Below, in pieces: positions 1 to 7,597 of a stretch of DNA of 64,000 nucleotides. Source of the DNA: Kordia jejudonensis (GTDB taxonomy: Bacteria; Bacteroidota; Bacteroidia; Flavobacteriales; Flavobacteriaceae). The stretch covers positions 1-64,000 of the forward strand of contig NZ_LBMG01000010.1 of NCBI RefSeq assembly GCF_001005315.1, in the 5' to 3' direction. The translations under genes were made by a program, and so were the position numbers. The number at the start of each line of letters is the position of its first letter. Position 1 is the first letter of the stretch. Below the pieces are notes generated by a model. The model saw only the letters and a program-made list of their open reading frames with translations. It did not search any database and had not been told where the DNA came from.

Positions 1-2
1 TA

Positions 3-167
3 AAATATCTTTTAAAAGAATTGCAAAATGACCAAATGTTAAAAACCAAAACAATAAAAACATTGGCTAAAAAGTTGGGTTTTACAAGTAGTGAAGTATT
101 TTCAAAAACATTTAAGAAACATACAGGAGTAAATCCTTCAAATTATTTGAATCGATTAAAATCATAA
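3..167 (+). CDS. C-terminal fragment of an AraC/XylS-family regulator (5' truncated by window edge)
   Basis: The open frame entering the window encodes 54 residues ending in TAA. It reads as the second helix-turn-helix of an AraC-type DNA-binding domain: TIKTLAKKLGF, then SSEVFSKTFKKHTGVNPSNY, which matches the family pattern of recognition helix followed by F-x-K-x-G-x-P-x-Y. The rest of the gene lies outside the window, so effector domain and target are unknown. It reads toward the RiPP-like locus that starts about 375 bp downstream, but there is no direct sign that it regulates it. Confidence 0.75.
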   Translation, partial: KYLLKELQNDQMLKTKTIKTLAKKLGFTSSEVFSKTFKKHTGVNPSNYLNRLKS

Positions 168-541
168 AAATACTTTTTTCAATTTTCTTGAACTGACAAG
201 TTCCTTCATCTAACCGAATACAGATGTTGGAACTTTTCTTTTTTTGACTAATATATTAATAGCTATAACACATCTTTTAATCATAGCAGACCATCAAAGC
301 AAACGACGTAACAATTACGTATTAGTTATCATAAAAAAGAAGCTTCACACATTAAATACAATCATAATCAATTGATAATCAATAAAAAAATAACACTTCA
401 TAAATAACATAAAATCGTCATTAGGTATTTTTAACTACCTAAAAAGTGATAATACTCAATCTCAAAACCAAGTAAATCTACGCATCTATTACACAGGTCT
501 TATTTGCAACTTTGAGAACCTAACCAACTTTATCATTTTTT
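168..541. other. Intergenic region upstream of the RiPP-like locus
   Basis: This is an AT-rich gap without a credible ORF. A small inverted repeat (GAACT-GACA-AGTTC) near 190-203 could help end the AraC-type transcript, but it lacks a clear T-run. A CAACTTTG at 507-514 differs by one base from the Bacteroidetes -7 consensus TAnnTTTG and sits about 28 bp before the peptidase start. It is the best, still weak, candidate promoter for the downstream operon. Confidence 0.4.
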
Positions 542-2071
542 ATGGAAACAAGTCAAGAAAACGCGCCACAAACCGATGTATTAGAAATTAAAGTATACGT
601 TCCTATTAACGAAGTCACAAAACGACAACAAGGAATGATCAACAATGCACTTCACAAACACCCTAAAGATCGTAAATACCTATCGAACACATCACATTCT
701 AAAATTTTCGCGCCTAGCAAAAATGATGCTGATGAAATTATTGAACATGCCAAAGCAAACAATTGGGAAGTACAATTTGATAAAATAGCACGCGAAATTA
801 CTATAAAAATAAACTCTGAAGACATTGCTAACGAAGATAGTCCTGTAACGCTGGAAGCCTTAAAATTCTTGAGCGAACAAGGCGATATTCATCTTGATGC
901 AAGTGGAAAAGAAAAAGATGGTGCTAATGCGGAAGATATTTTAAATCCTTCTCAAAAAACAGGTTTTATAAAAAATAATGCAGAAAAAAGAGTTGGTAAA
1001 GGACATATGGTACCAATTCAAGAACCAGCTCATGGACATAGTGCTATTGAAATTGCAGAAGCCTATAACTTTCCTGAAGGCGATGGGGAAAAACAAACCA
1101 TTGGAATCATAGAATTAGGCGGAAAATTTGAACAAAGTGATTTAGAAACTTACTTCAAAACGTATGATTTAGATGTTCCAGAAATTCAAATCGTTGGTGA
1201 GCCAGCTACAACACCCATAAATGATAATGTAGAAGTTACGGCAGACATTCAAGTCTTAGGAGCATTAGTTCCAAAAGCAAAATTGGTTGTGTATTACGGA
1301 ACTACAATTTTAAGTGCCATGAAAGCTGCTTTGGCAGATACTAAAAACAAACTCACCGTAATTTCTATCAGTTGGGCAGGATCAGAATTAGGATACTCTC
1401 AACAGGAAATCATGGAACTAAATAATGTTTTTCATGAAGCAGCGCTAAAAGGAATTACCGTTATAGGTGCTTCAGGAGACAATGGCGCTTTTAACAACAA
1501 AGAATATGCAAATGTGAATGTTCCTGTCAACTTCGAATACGTATTAGGCTGTGGAGGAACACGACTTGAAATACTTGAAGAAAGAATCATTGCTGAAACG
1601 GTTTGGAACGAAACTACACGACAAGCACAAATAGGAACTGGCGGCGGATTCAGTCAACGAGTAGCTGCACCACAATATCAAGAAAAAGCCATAGAAGAAT
1701 ACATTGAGCGATTCCCACAATTTGAACCGTACCAAAGAGCTGGCGGAAAAGGCATTCCTGATGTTGCCGCAAATGCAGCAGATGCAACAGGCTATGCCAT
1801 TTTATTTCAAGGAAACTGGGCAAAAATTGGCGGAACAAGTTTGGCAACGCCACTTTGGGCTGCTTTAGTTGCTCGCATGAATCAAAACCTTGGCTACCGA
1901 TTAGGATTTATTAGTAAACACTTATATGCCATCATGAATTCTGATGCATTTCGTCAAATTTTAGAAGGAAACAACAACCTATATGAAGCAGCTTCAGGAT
2001 GGAATGCATGTACAGGTTTAGGATCTCCTGACGGGAAAAAACTCATGGAAGCTATTAATGCTTTGGACTAA
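542..2071 (+). CDS. S53-family (sedolisin/kumamolisin-like) serine-carboxyl peptidase
   Basis: A 509-residue peptidase with a pro-kumamolisin-like N-terminal region (about residues 12-160), then a subtilisin-fold catalytic domain. The catalytic set is visible: E231 and D235 in EVTADIQ, the oxyanion-hole Asp D313 in GASGDNG, and the nucleophile S433 in GGTSLATP. The usual SGTS motif is GGTS here. A C-terminal GLGSPDG motif fits the family's calcium-binding end. There is no signal peptide, although most sedolisins are secreted acid peptidases. It is the first gene of a same-strand set, 32 bp before the 134-aa protein, and precedes a repeat protein with regularly spaced AQAQ motifs. I infer that it processes that product; this is not shown. 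The family call is firm, the substrate is speculative. Confidence 0.88.
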   Translation: METSQENAPQTDVLEIKVYVPINEVTKRQQGMINNALHKHPKDRKYLSNTSHSKIFAPSKNDADEIIEHAKANNWEVQFDKIAREITIKINSEDIANEDSPVTLEALKFLSEQGDIHLDASGKEKDGANAEDILNPSQKTGFIKNNAEKRVGKGHMVPIQEPAHGHSAIEIAEAYNFPEGDGEKQTIGIIELGGKFEQSDLETYFKTYDLDVPEIQIVGEPATTPINDNVEVTADIQVLGALVPKAKLVVYYGTTILSAMKAALADTKNKLTVISISWAGSELGYSQQEIMELNNVFHEAALKGITVIGASGDNGAFNNKEYANVNVPVNFEYVLGCGGTRLEILEERIIAETVWNETTRQAQIGTGGGFSQRVAAPQYQEKAIEEYIERFPQFEPYQRAGGKGIPDVAANAADATGYAILFQGNWAKIGGTSLATPLWAALVARMNQNLGYRLGFISKHLYAIMNSDAFRQILEGNNNLYEAASGWNACTGLGSPDGKKLMEAINALD

Positions 2072-2103
2072 AAGCACCTATAATCACACAAAAACACAAA
2101 ATC

Positions 2104-2508
2104 ATGGCAAAAAAATTAGCATTAGATGAACTTCCTAAACGCTTAATCATAGATGGAAAAAAAATAGAAGATGTGATGATGATCTACGGATTTGTTGCAG
2201 AAGGTCCTGATGAAGACAATATCACATTTTACTTAGATACACTACTAAAAACTTCTGTAATAATCAAAGATGAAGATATCATTCATGATGTAAATATCAC
2301 AAAAACACACAGTGCTATTGGCGGAACCATCATTTGGGTTAAAAATGCGTCTAGTTATTTGCAAGGAAACACAGCACAATCGCAACAAGATCACGCGCAA
2401 CAATTCTTTCAAGGAGATATCTATCAACAATATGCAAATACTGCGCAAGGAAATACTGCTACACAACCACAAGGTTCTATCTGTGGTTGCGGTCAATGTG
2501 GAAAATAA
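2104..2508 (+). CDS. 134-aa unrecognised protein with Gln/Ala-rich linker and Cys-rich tail; possible RiPP precursor or leader carrier
   Basis: I do not recognise the family. Residues 1-85 look like a small folded alpha/beta domain (MAKKLALDELPKRL..., acidic and hydrophobic). They are followed by a low-complexity Gln/Asn/Ala linker containing NTAQSQ and NTAQGN, and a tail ending SICGCGQCGK with three cysteines beside a Ser and nearby Thr. The N-terminal domain, linker and short Ser/Thr/Cys tail resemble a leader-core layout, and the NTAQ elements recall the NAQAQ separators of the next protein. It lies between the S53 peptidase and the repeat protein, 85 bp before the latter. It could be a second modified precursor, a leader acting in trans, or an unrelated structural protein. 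Confidence 0.6.
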   Translation: MAKKLALDELPKRLIIDGKKIEDVMMIYGFVAEGPDEDNITFYLDTLLKTSVIIKDEDIIHDVNITKTHSAIGGTIIWVKNASSYLQGNTAQSQQDHAQQFFQGDIYQQYANTAQGNTATQPQGSICGCGQCGK

Positions 2509-2593
2509 ATCATCAAAGAAAACTTAATTCCTTCAATACACGAAAATCATAAGGAGTTACAAATCATATTATTAACCTTTAAATTTAATTATT

Positions 2594-4030
2594 ATGTTTA
2601 CATTTTTTCATGGATGTGGAATACCTCCTGTTACCCTTACTTGCGGTAATGGCGGTGGTGCACATGCGCAAAATGTAGGACCAACAGGGACATACGGTTG
2701 TACGCAACCCGGTCATTGTTTTGGACCTACAGGAACGCAAGGTTGTACTGTTGTTACGGTACCTCCACATTGTTTAATTGGACCTACAGGAACACAAGGT
2801 TGTACACAACCTGGTCACTGTTTAGGACCTACAGGAACGCAAGGATGCACAGTTGTTGGACCTACAGGAACGCAAGGTTGTACACAACCACAAACTATTT
2901 TACCGCCAACAATACCAGTAGGTGCCTGTATACCAAATACAGTAGGCTGCACTGCAATTACACCGTGTCGTACTAGTGGAAATGCGCAAGCACAAACTAT
3001 TTTGCCGCCAACATTACCGCCAGCGTGTGTACCACACACAATTGGTTGTACTGCAATCACGCCTTGTCCAACTATTCCTTGTCCACAAGGGGGAAACGCA
3101 CAAGCGCAAACTATTTTACCGCCAACATTACCGCCAGCGTGTGTACCACACACAATTGGTTGTACTGCAATTACGCCTTGTCCAACTATTCCTTGTCCAC
3201 AAGGAGGAAATGCACAAGCACAAATAACTTTACCTCCAACTTGGTTTGGACAATGTGGAGTACCTCCAGTAACTTTAACGTGCCCGCAAAATAATGCTGC
3301 GCAAGCACAAAATGTAGGAATTACAGGATGGAGAGGATGTATTCAACCAACTGGAACACCACCAGCAACGGTTTGTCCACAGCCAACATATCTTTTAGGA
3401 TGTACAGGATACCAAGGATGTCTTACACCAACTGGAACACCTCCTGCTACGGTTTGCCCACAACCAACTGGTACTGCACAAGCACAGACGTTAGGACCAA
3501 CAGCCTACCAAGGATGTCAACAACATGGAACTGCGGCTACACTTTGTACGCAATCGCCAATGTGTGGACCAACTCATATTGGATGCACAGGATACGAAGG
3601 TTGTCACCAACAAAGTACATTGGCTACAGTGTGCACTCAAGTAGCATGTGATGGTGGAAATGCAGAAGCACAAACACTTGGACATACTGCTTATCCAGGT
3701 TGCGGACAGCATGGAACTGAAGCTACACTTTGTACTCAAATTGGATGCGGACCAACACATCTTATAGGATGTACAGGATATGAAGGTTGTCATGATGGTG
3801 GAAATGCACAAGCACAAACACTTGGACATACTGCTTACCAAGGTTGCGGACAACATGGAACTGAAGCTACAGTATGTACTCAGATTGGATGTGGACCAAC
3901 ACACCTTTTAGGATGTACAGGGTACGAAGGATGTCACAGTGATGGAAATGCACAAGCACAAGTTCACAGTATTCCAGTAGCTGACTGTATTCCTACACGT
4001 AGTTGTACAGGAGCATGGCCAGCATGTTAA
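2594..4030 (+). CDS. 478-aa Cys/Thr-rich modular repeat protein; putative multi-core substrate of the adjacent lanthipeptide-type enzymes
   Basis: A very unusual composition: about 48 Cys by my count, very rich in Thr, Gly, Pro and Gln, with no Lys seen in a Lys-rich genome. It divides into ten blocks separated by nine variants of a short motif (NAQAQ, NAEAQ, AAQAQ, TAQAQ, AHAQ). Blocks include collagen-like GPTGTQGCT units, two consecutive near-identical 38-residue blocks, two consecutive 48-residue blocks (TLGHTAY...), and an N-terminal GCGIPPVTLTC echoed internally as QCGVPPVTLTC. There is no leader, signal peptide or KGG motif; the repeats begin at the N-terminus. Upstream of kinase, HopA1 and LanC genes, the Thr-x(n)-Cys pattern fits methyllanthionine formation, which I infer. 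Alternatively it is a disulfide-rich structural or surface protein. Confidence 0.72.
   Translation: MFTFFHGCGIPPVTLTCGNGGGAHAQNVGPTGTYGCTQPGHCFGPTGTQGCTVVTVPPHCLIGPTGTQGCTQPGHCLGPTGTQGCTVVGPTGTQGCTQPQTILPPTIPVGACIPNTVGCTAITPCRTSGNAQAQTILPPTLPPACVPHTIGCTAITPCPTIPCPQGGNAQAQTILPPTLPPACVPHTIGCTAITPCPTIPCPQGGNAQAQITLPPTWFGQCGVPPVTLTCPQNNAAQAQNVGITGWRGCIQPTGTPPATVCPQPTYLLGCTGYQGCLTPTGTPPATVCPQPTGTAQAQTLGPTAYQGCQQHGTAATLCTQSPMCGPTHIGCTGYEGCHQQSTLATVCTQVACDGGNAEAQTLGHTAYPGCGQHGTEATLCTQIGCGPTHLIGCTGYEGCHDGGNAQAQTLGHTAYQGCGQHGTEATVCTQIGCGPTHLLGCTGYEGCHSDGNAQAQVHSIPVADCIPTRSCTGAWPAC
2678..2884 (+). repeat. In-frame collagen-like GPTGTQGCT repeat array
   Basis: Five copies of the coding unit for GPTGT(Q/Y)GCT occur within about 207 bp, spaced by TQPGHC or TVV segments. 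The units vary at the third codon position, so the repeats are kept at protein level. Confidence 0.85.
2996..3223 (+). repeat. Tandem duplication of a 114-bp coding block (38 aa) ending in GGNAQAQ
   Basis: Positions 2996-3109 and 3110-3223 encode the same 38-residue block, starting TILPPTLPPAC and ending CPQGGNAQAQ. The DNA differs at only a few sites, which points to a recent block duplication. Each block holds four Cys and several Thr. Confidence 0.9.
3674..3961 (+). repeat. Tandem duplication of a 144-bp coding block (48 aa) starting TLGHTAY
   Basis: Positions 3674-3817 and 3818-3961 encode 48-residue blocks that differ at a handful of residues (Pro/Gln, Leu/Val, Ile/Leu, Asp-Gly/Ser-Asp). 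Both end in GNAQAQ. A more divergent relative lies directly upstream (TLGPTAY...NAEAQ). Confidence 0.9.
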
Positions 4031-4069
4031 TCATAGCTTATCTTAATTAGATAAAGCTATTTTGTATAT

Positions 4070-4098
4070 AAAGCTGCCTGTAAATTGCAGGCAGCTTT
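4070..4098 (+). terminator. Strong hairpin between substrate gene and modification genes (possible attenuator or mRNA-stabilising stem)
   Basis: AAAGCTGCCTG (4070-4080) pairs perfectly with CAGGCAGCTTT (4088-4098) around a 7-nt loop. Only TTT, then an A-run, follows on the + strand, so it is not a textbook intrinsic terminator. Its place between the abundant-substrate gene and the enzyme genes suggests partial termination or 3'-end protection that sets stoichiometry. The hairpin also argues against the TTG at 4062 as the kinase start. Confidence 0.6.
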
Positions 4099-4124
4099 CA
4101 AAAAAAATCAAAAAAATTACATTT

Positions 4125-5204
4125 ATGCGCTTAACAAAGAAAAACATCACTCATTACCTACTAGACAAAGGTTTTCTTGAACCTTCTTCTTTCATGTCAG
4201 GAGATTATATGCTAACACAAACACAAAGCAGAAATTCTATATTCAAAATTCAACAAGAACAAGAAAAAGGATTATTTGTTAAGCAACTTATAGCACAAGA
4301 TGCTACCAATAGTTACTTAATGCAGAAAGATGCAACAAGTCACTATTTAATTCATCAATCAGAATTATACAAAGAAACAGCGAAACACATTCCAGATTAT
4401 TATGGATATGATCCGTATCACAACATCTTAGTTACCGAGTATTTTACCAATACCCAAAATATTCATGAAGTAACGTATAGAGATAAACAATTATCGAAAC
4501 CACATGCAGTTAAAATGGCGCATATTTTAGCTTCTTTTCATTTTGATATTTTAAAAGAAATTAAAGACAACAGTTCTTTACAATTTTTTAGCAAACAATT
4601 GCCTTGGATATTAAACACAGGACAACTACTAAATTCAAGCTCTAATGGTATTACAAATACGGTCATAGCCGAAATTCACAAACACCAAGACTTAGTTAAA
4701 AAAATAGAAAAAGTAGCAAATCAGTGGGAAACTACAAGCTTAATTCACGGCGATATCAAATGGATGAATTTTATTGTAATGCCAAACAATGAAGATGTTA
4801 AATTGGTAGACTGGGAGATTGCCGATTTGGGCGATCCTTTATGGGATGTTGCAGGCGTTTTTCAATCGTACTTTAGCGCGTGGGTTTTAAGCTTCAACAA
4901 TCAAAACATACAACATCATCAACAAATGCAAGGAAGCGAATTTCTTACTATAGATGCCATTACGCCAGTTGTAAAACTACTCTGGAACACCTATGCTGAA
5001 CAACAAAAATTTACACCTTCAGTATCCAAAGAAAAGCTACTAAAAACACTTTCTTACATGACAGTTCGTATGATTCAAACGGCTTTCGAAAACAATGTAG
5101 CACAACAACAATTGAACCCAAACTCTGTACGAATCTTACAATTTTGCAATCACGTACTAGAAAATCCAGAAGAAATTGCTAAACAGTGGAACTTAATAGA
5201 CTAA
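4125..5204 (+). CDS. Aminoglycoside phosphotransferase/choline-kinase-fold kinase (LanK-like component of a split lanthipeptide synthetase)
   Basis: A 359-residue APH-fold kinase. The catalytic loop H208-G209-D210 with N215 (HGDIKWMN) and the metal-binding D229 in VDWE are intact, followed by the family's DLGDPLWD segment. ATG 4125 is preferred over an in-frame TTG at 4062 that would place the start inside a hairpin. It is 4 bp upstream of the HopA1 gene and collinear with LanC. In class V lanthipeptide systems an APH-like kinase phosphorylates Ser/Thr of the precursor before HopA1-type elimination. By context this is the likely role, with the Thr-rich repeat protein as substrate. Antibiotic inactivation is an alternative but less likely here. 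Confidence 0.85.
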   Translation: MRLTKKNITHYLLDKGFLEPSSFMSGDYMLTQTQSRNSIFKIQQEQEKGLFVKQLIAQDATNSYLMQKDATSHYLIHQSELYKETAKHIPDYYGYDPYHNILVTEYFTNTQNIHEVTYRDKQLSKPHAVKMAHILASFHFDILKEIKDNSSLQFFSKQLPWILNTGQLLNSSSNGITNTVIAEIHKHQDLVKKIEKVANQWETTSLIHGDIKWMNFIVMPNNEDVKLVDWEIADLGDPLWDVAGVFQSYFSAWVLSFNNQNIQHHQQMQGSEFLTIDAITPVVKLLWNTYAEQQKFTPSVSKEKLLKTLSYMTVRMIQTAFENNVAQQQLNPNSVRILQFCNHVLENPEEIAKQWNLID

Positions 5205-5208
5205 GAAG

Positions 5209-6264
5209 ATGAAAGACACTACACATTCAAACCAAATAAAAGAAATTACCGAAGCCATTAAAATTACTTCGTTAAGCACGTATAAAGTTCACGGAGAAGA
5301 AGAATATGTAAAAAATCAGATGCCGTATCAAACTTTTGCAGAAGATTTTAAATCATTTGGAAGTAACGCTACAGTGGATGCACAACAACAACGTATCAAC
5401 TTAGTCAACGCACTTACAAATACGATATACACCAAATTTTACTGCGGCATCAAAAATGGAGATTATACTTCTAAAATTCCACCAAAAAATGAACGAGAAG
5501 CCTTTATGGATCAACTTTCACAAGCAAACACAACTACTAACGGATTCGATTATCATTGGAATATTTACAACATTGATGCTAAAACAGGAACCGCATATGT
5601 ACAAAAAAATGGCGAATTGCGTTGGTTGCAACCAAACGGTTATCAATTTGTAAATCCGCAACAAAAACAAGCGGCTGTAAACACAAAAGTTAACATATCA
5701 CGTCAAAAAGAACACCGAAACATTCAACCTGTATTCTACCATGTATTCAGTAATGAAATGTTTCCACAAGAAGTAGAACTCGGACGAATTTATTGGAACG
5801 TAACTCCTGAAGGCGCTGCACCACTCATCAATTTACTTACTACTACACTTAATGATTATAAAATTCCGTTTCAATTTAAGTGCCTAAATCATCCTGACCT
5901 TTACGTACGTTCGGACTCCGCAGTGTTATACCTCAGCAAAAAACACGTACAATTAGTGTCCATCATTCTAAAAAATGTAATTCCAAATTTAGAACCGTAT
6001 CTTGTAGACGAAATTCCGATGTTTACCAAACAACTTCACAAAGGTGTTGGCTACGCGGAAGATCCTGGGAAAGGGCAAAGTTTTGGAATGAGCAGATCAT
6101 CAACCATAGCAGAAGCGTTAGTTGATGCGTTTCAACAAGAAAAAAGCAAAAAGGAAACACTTGACACTGTAATCAACTTTCTATCACGTAAAGGAATGAC
6201 ATTAAATCGATTACACCTTAACAAACACACAACACTAACTCCAACGTTCCCAACTTATGAATAG
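5209..6264 (+). CDS. HopA1-family (T3SS effector HopA1-like) protein, probable phospho-Ser/Thr lyase
   Basis: A 351-residue protein whose C-terminal half carries the HopA1 signature: VGYAEDPGKGQSFGMSR followed by AEALVDAF, preceded by IYWNVTPEGAAPL. In bacteria outside the type III secretion setting, this domain acts in class V lanthipeptide synthesis (LanY) and is thought to remove phosphate to give dehydroamino acids. There is no secretion system here, and the gene sits tightly between an APH-fold kinase and a LanC cyclase, so an effector role is unlikely. It overlaps the next gene by 8 bp, which suggests translational coupling. Family assignment rests on motif recognition, not alignment. 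Confidence 0.8.
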   Translation: MKDTTHSNQIKEITEAIKITSLSTYKVHGEEEYVKNQMPYQTFAEDFKSFGSNATVDAQQQRINLVNALTNTIYTKFYCGIKNGDYTSKIPPKNEREAFMDQLSQANTTTNGFDYHWNIYNIDAKTGTAYVQKNGELRWLQPNGYQFVNPQQKQAAVNTKVNISRQKEHRNIQPVFYHVFSNEMFPQEVELGRIYWNVTPEGAAPLINLLTTTLNDYKIPFQFKCLNHPDLYVRSDSAVLYLSKKHVQLVSIILKNVIPNLEPYLVDEIPMFTKQLHKGVGYAEDPGKGQSFGMSRSSTIAEALVDAFQQEKSKKETLDTVINFLSRKGMTLNRLHLNKHTTLTPTFPTYE

Positions 6265-7522
6265 TATAGAAACCACACCAAAAAAAGACGTGCAGATGTA
6301 TGTAAAAACAGCGCATAACATTGGTAAATATTTAGCAAAAGAAGCCATTTGGTATAAAGATATGTGCAATTGGACAGGACATGAAGTTTCTCCAGTAAAT
6401 GGAAAATACGAAACGGTCGTAAAAGCATGCAGTATTGAACTCTATAGCGGACTCACAGGAATTGCCTTATTTCTTGCCGAACTATATGCCAAAACACAAG
6501 ATCCTATCATTTTTCATACGTTACAAGGTGCGTTAAATACAATTTATTTCAATCTTGACAAGGATAAAGTAAACAACTTCGGATACTATTCAGGAAAAAT
6601 TGGTGTTGGATATACCTTGTGGAAAATCGGAAAAAAACTAGGAAACGATGAAATTGCAGACAAAGGACTCAACTATGTTAAATCTGTAAAAGACAAAGAC
6701 GTCGCTGACTATGAAGTAGATATCATTTCTGGCGCAGCAGGATCAATTTCTGCTTTATTAAAATTACATTATGCTGAACAAGATGAAGCATGTTTAGAAA
6801 TTGCAAAAAAATGTGGTCAATTTCTTTTAAATAAAACCATCAAAAATGGAGATACATGTGCGTGGATGACGGTTGATGCTACAAACGCTCTAACAGGATA
6901 TTCGCATGGTGCTTCTGGTATTGCCTCAGCTCTCATGGAACTATACGCTACTACAAAAAGTGAAGAATATTGGCATGCGGCAATAGGCGGATATAACTAC
7001 GAAAAAAAGTGGTTTAACCAACAAACGCAAAACTGGCCAGACTTACGTGAATACAAAGGAGACAAAGCTTTAACTTACGGAACAATGTGGTGTCATGGTG
7101 CGCCAGGAATTGCCATTGCACAACTCAAAGCATACGAAATGACGAAGCATGAATACTTCTTGCAAGAAGCAAAAATTGCGTTAGAAACAACGAAAAGAGC
7201 CGTCATACAAGAAACGAATCCGAACTCAAAATCAAACTTTTCACTATGTCATGGTTTGGCAGGAAATGCTGATATTCTACTATATGGAAATCAAATACTA
7301 AACATTCCTGAATATGTAGAAATCGCTAAAAAAGCAGGTAACTTTGGTATTTCACAATACGATGCTACAGGCGTTACATTTCCAAGTGGTGTCAATGATC
7401 CTAGCGGATTAACCATAGGACAACAAGAAAATCCTGGACTCATGTTAGGACTTTCAGGAACAGGCATGTTTTACTTACGTTTAGAAGATGCAACCAATAT
7501 TCCTTCTGCGTTGGTGCCATAA
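6257..7522 (+). CDS. LanC-type lanthionine cyclase
   Basis: A 421-residue alpha/alpha-barrel protein with the LanC motif series. It has the catalytic-type H217 in YSHGASG, the zinc ligand C279 in WCHGAPG, and C331-H332 in LCHGLAG; earlier GLTG and GAAGS helices match the barrel repeats. All three zinc ligands and the proton-shuttling His are present, so a working thioether cyclase is expected. Its ATG lies within the HopA1 gene. Known class V systems typically use an unrelated cyclase component, so kinase + HopA1 + genuine LanC is a noteworthy arrangement. The product would add Cys thiols to Dha/Dhb to give lanthionine or methyllanthionine. Confidence 0.9.
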   Translation: MNSIETTPKKDVQMYVKTAHNIGKYLAKEAIWYKDMCNWTGHEVSPVNGKYETVVKACSIELYSGLTGIALFLAELYAKTQDPIIFHTLQGALNTIYFNLDKDKVNNFGYYSGKIGVGYTLWKIGKKLGNDEIADKGLNYVKSVKDKDVADYEVDIISGAAGSISALLKLHYAEQDEACLEIAKKCGQFLLNKTIKNGDTCAWMTVDATNALTGYSHGASGIASALMELYATTKSEEYWHAAIGGYNYEKKWFNQQTQNWPDLREYKGDKALTYGTMWCHGAPGIAIAQLKAYEMTKHEYFLQEAKIALETTKRAVIQETNPNSKSNFSLCHGLAGNADILLYGNQILNIPEYVEIAKKAGNFGISQYDATGVTFPSGVNDPSGLTIGQQENPGLMLGLSGTGMFYLRLEDATNIPSALVP

Positions 7523-7550
7523 AAAATAATTCAACCAACTAGCAACTATA

Positions 7551-7597
7551 AAATCTCAACTTCTTTGGTATAAAGGAGTTGAGATTTACTTTTATTC
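7551..7597 (+). terminator. Rho-independent terminator after the LanC operon
   Basis: AAATCTCAACT (7551-7561) pairs with AGTTGAGATTT (7577-7587), a perfect 11-bp stem extended by CTTT/AAAG inside the loop, followed by ACTTTTATT. It lies 29 bp after the LanC stop codon. Confidence 0.85.

Noticed and set aside
2594-2884. Bacterial collagen triple-helix protein as sole explanation of GPTGTQG units
   Set aside because: Only five units, interrupted by Cys-containing segments and not in continuous Gly-X-Y register; kept as an alternative for the structural role only.
2815-3153. Minus-strand ORF rich in Cys and Val through the repeat gene
   Set aside because: It mirrors the codon periodicity of the + strand repeats; the + frame is longer, begins with ATG in an operon and has the coherent block structure.
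3491-3904. Second minus-strand ORF (Ser/Cys-rich) across the repeat gene
   Set aside because: A shadow of repetitive + strand codons, without neighbours or promoter.
2678-3961. CRISPR-like array because of regular repeats
   Set aside because: Repeat units are in-frame coding blocks of unequal length, with no palindromic repeats or unique spacers and no cas genes.
4062-4124. TTG start for the kinase gene
   Set aside because: It lies inside the 4070-4098 hairpin, and the extra residues have no family character.
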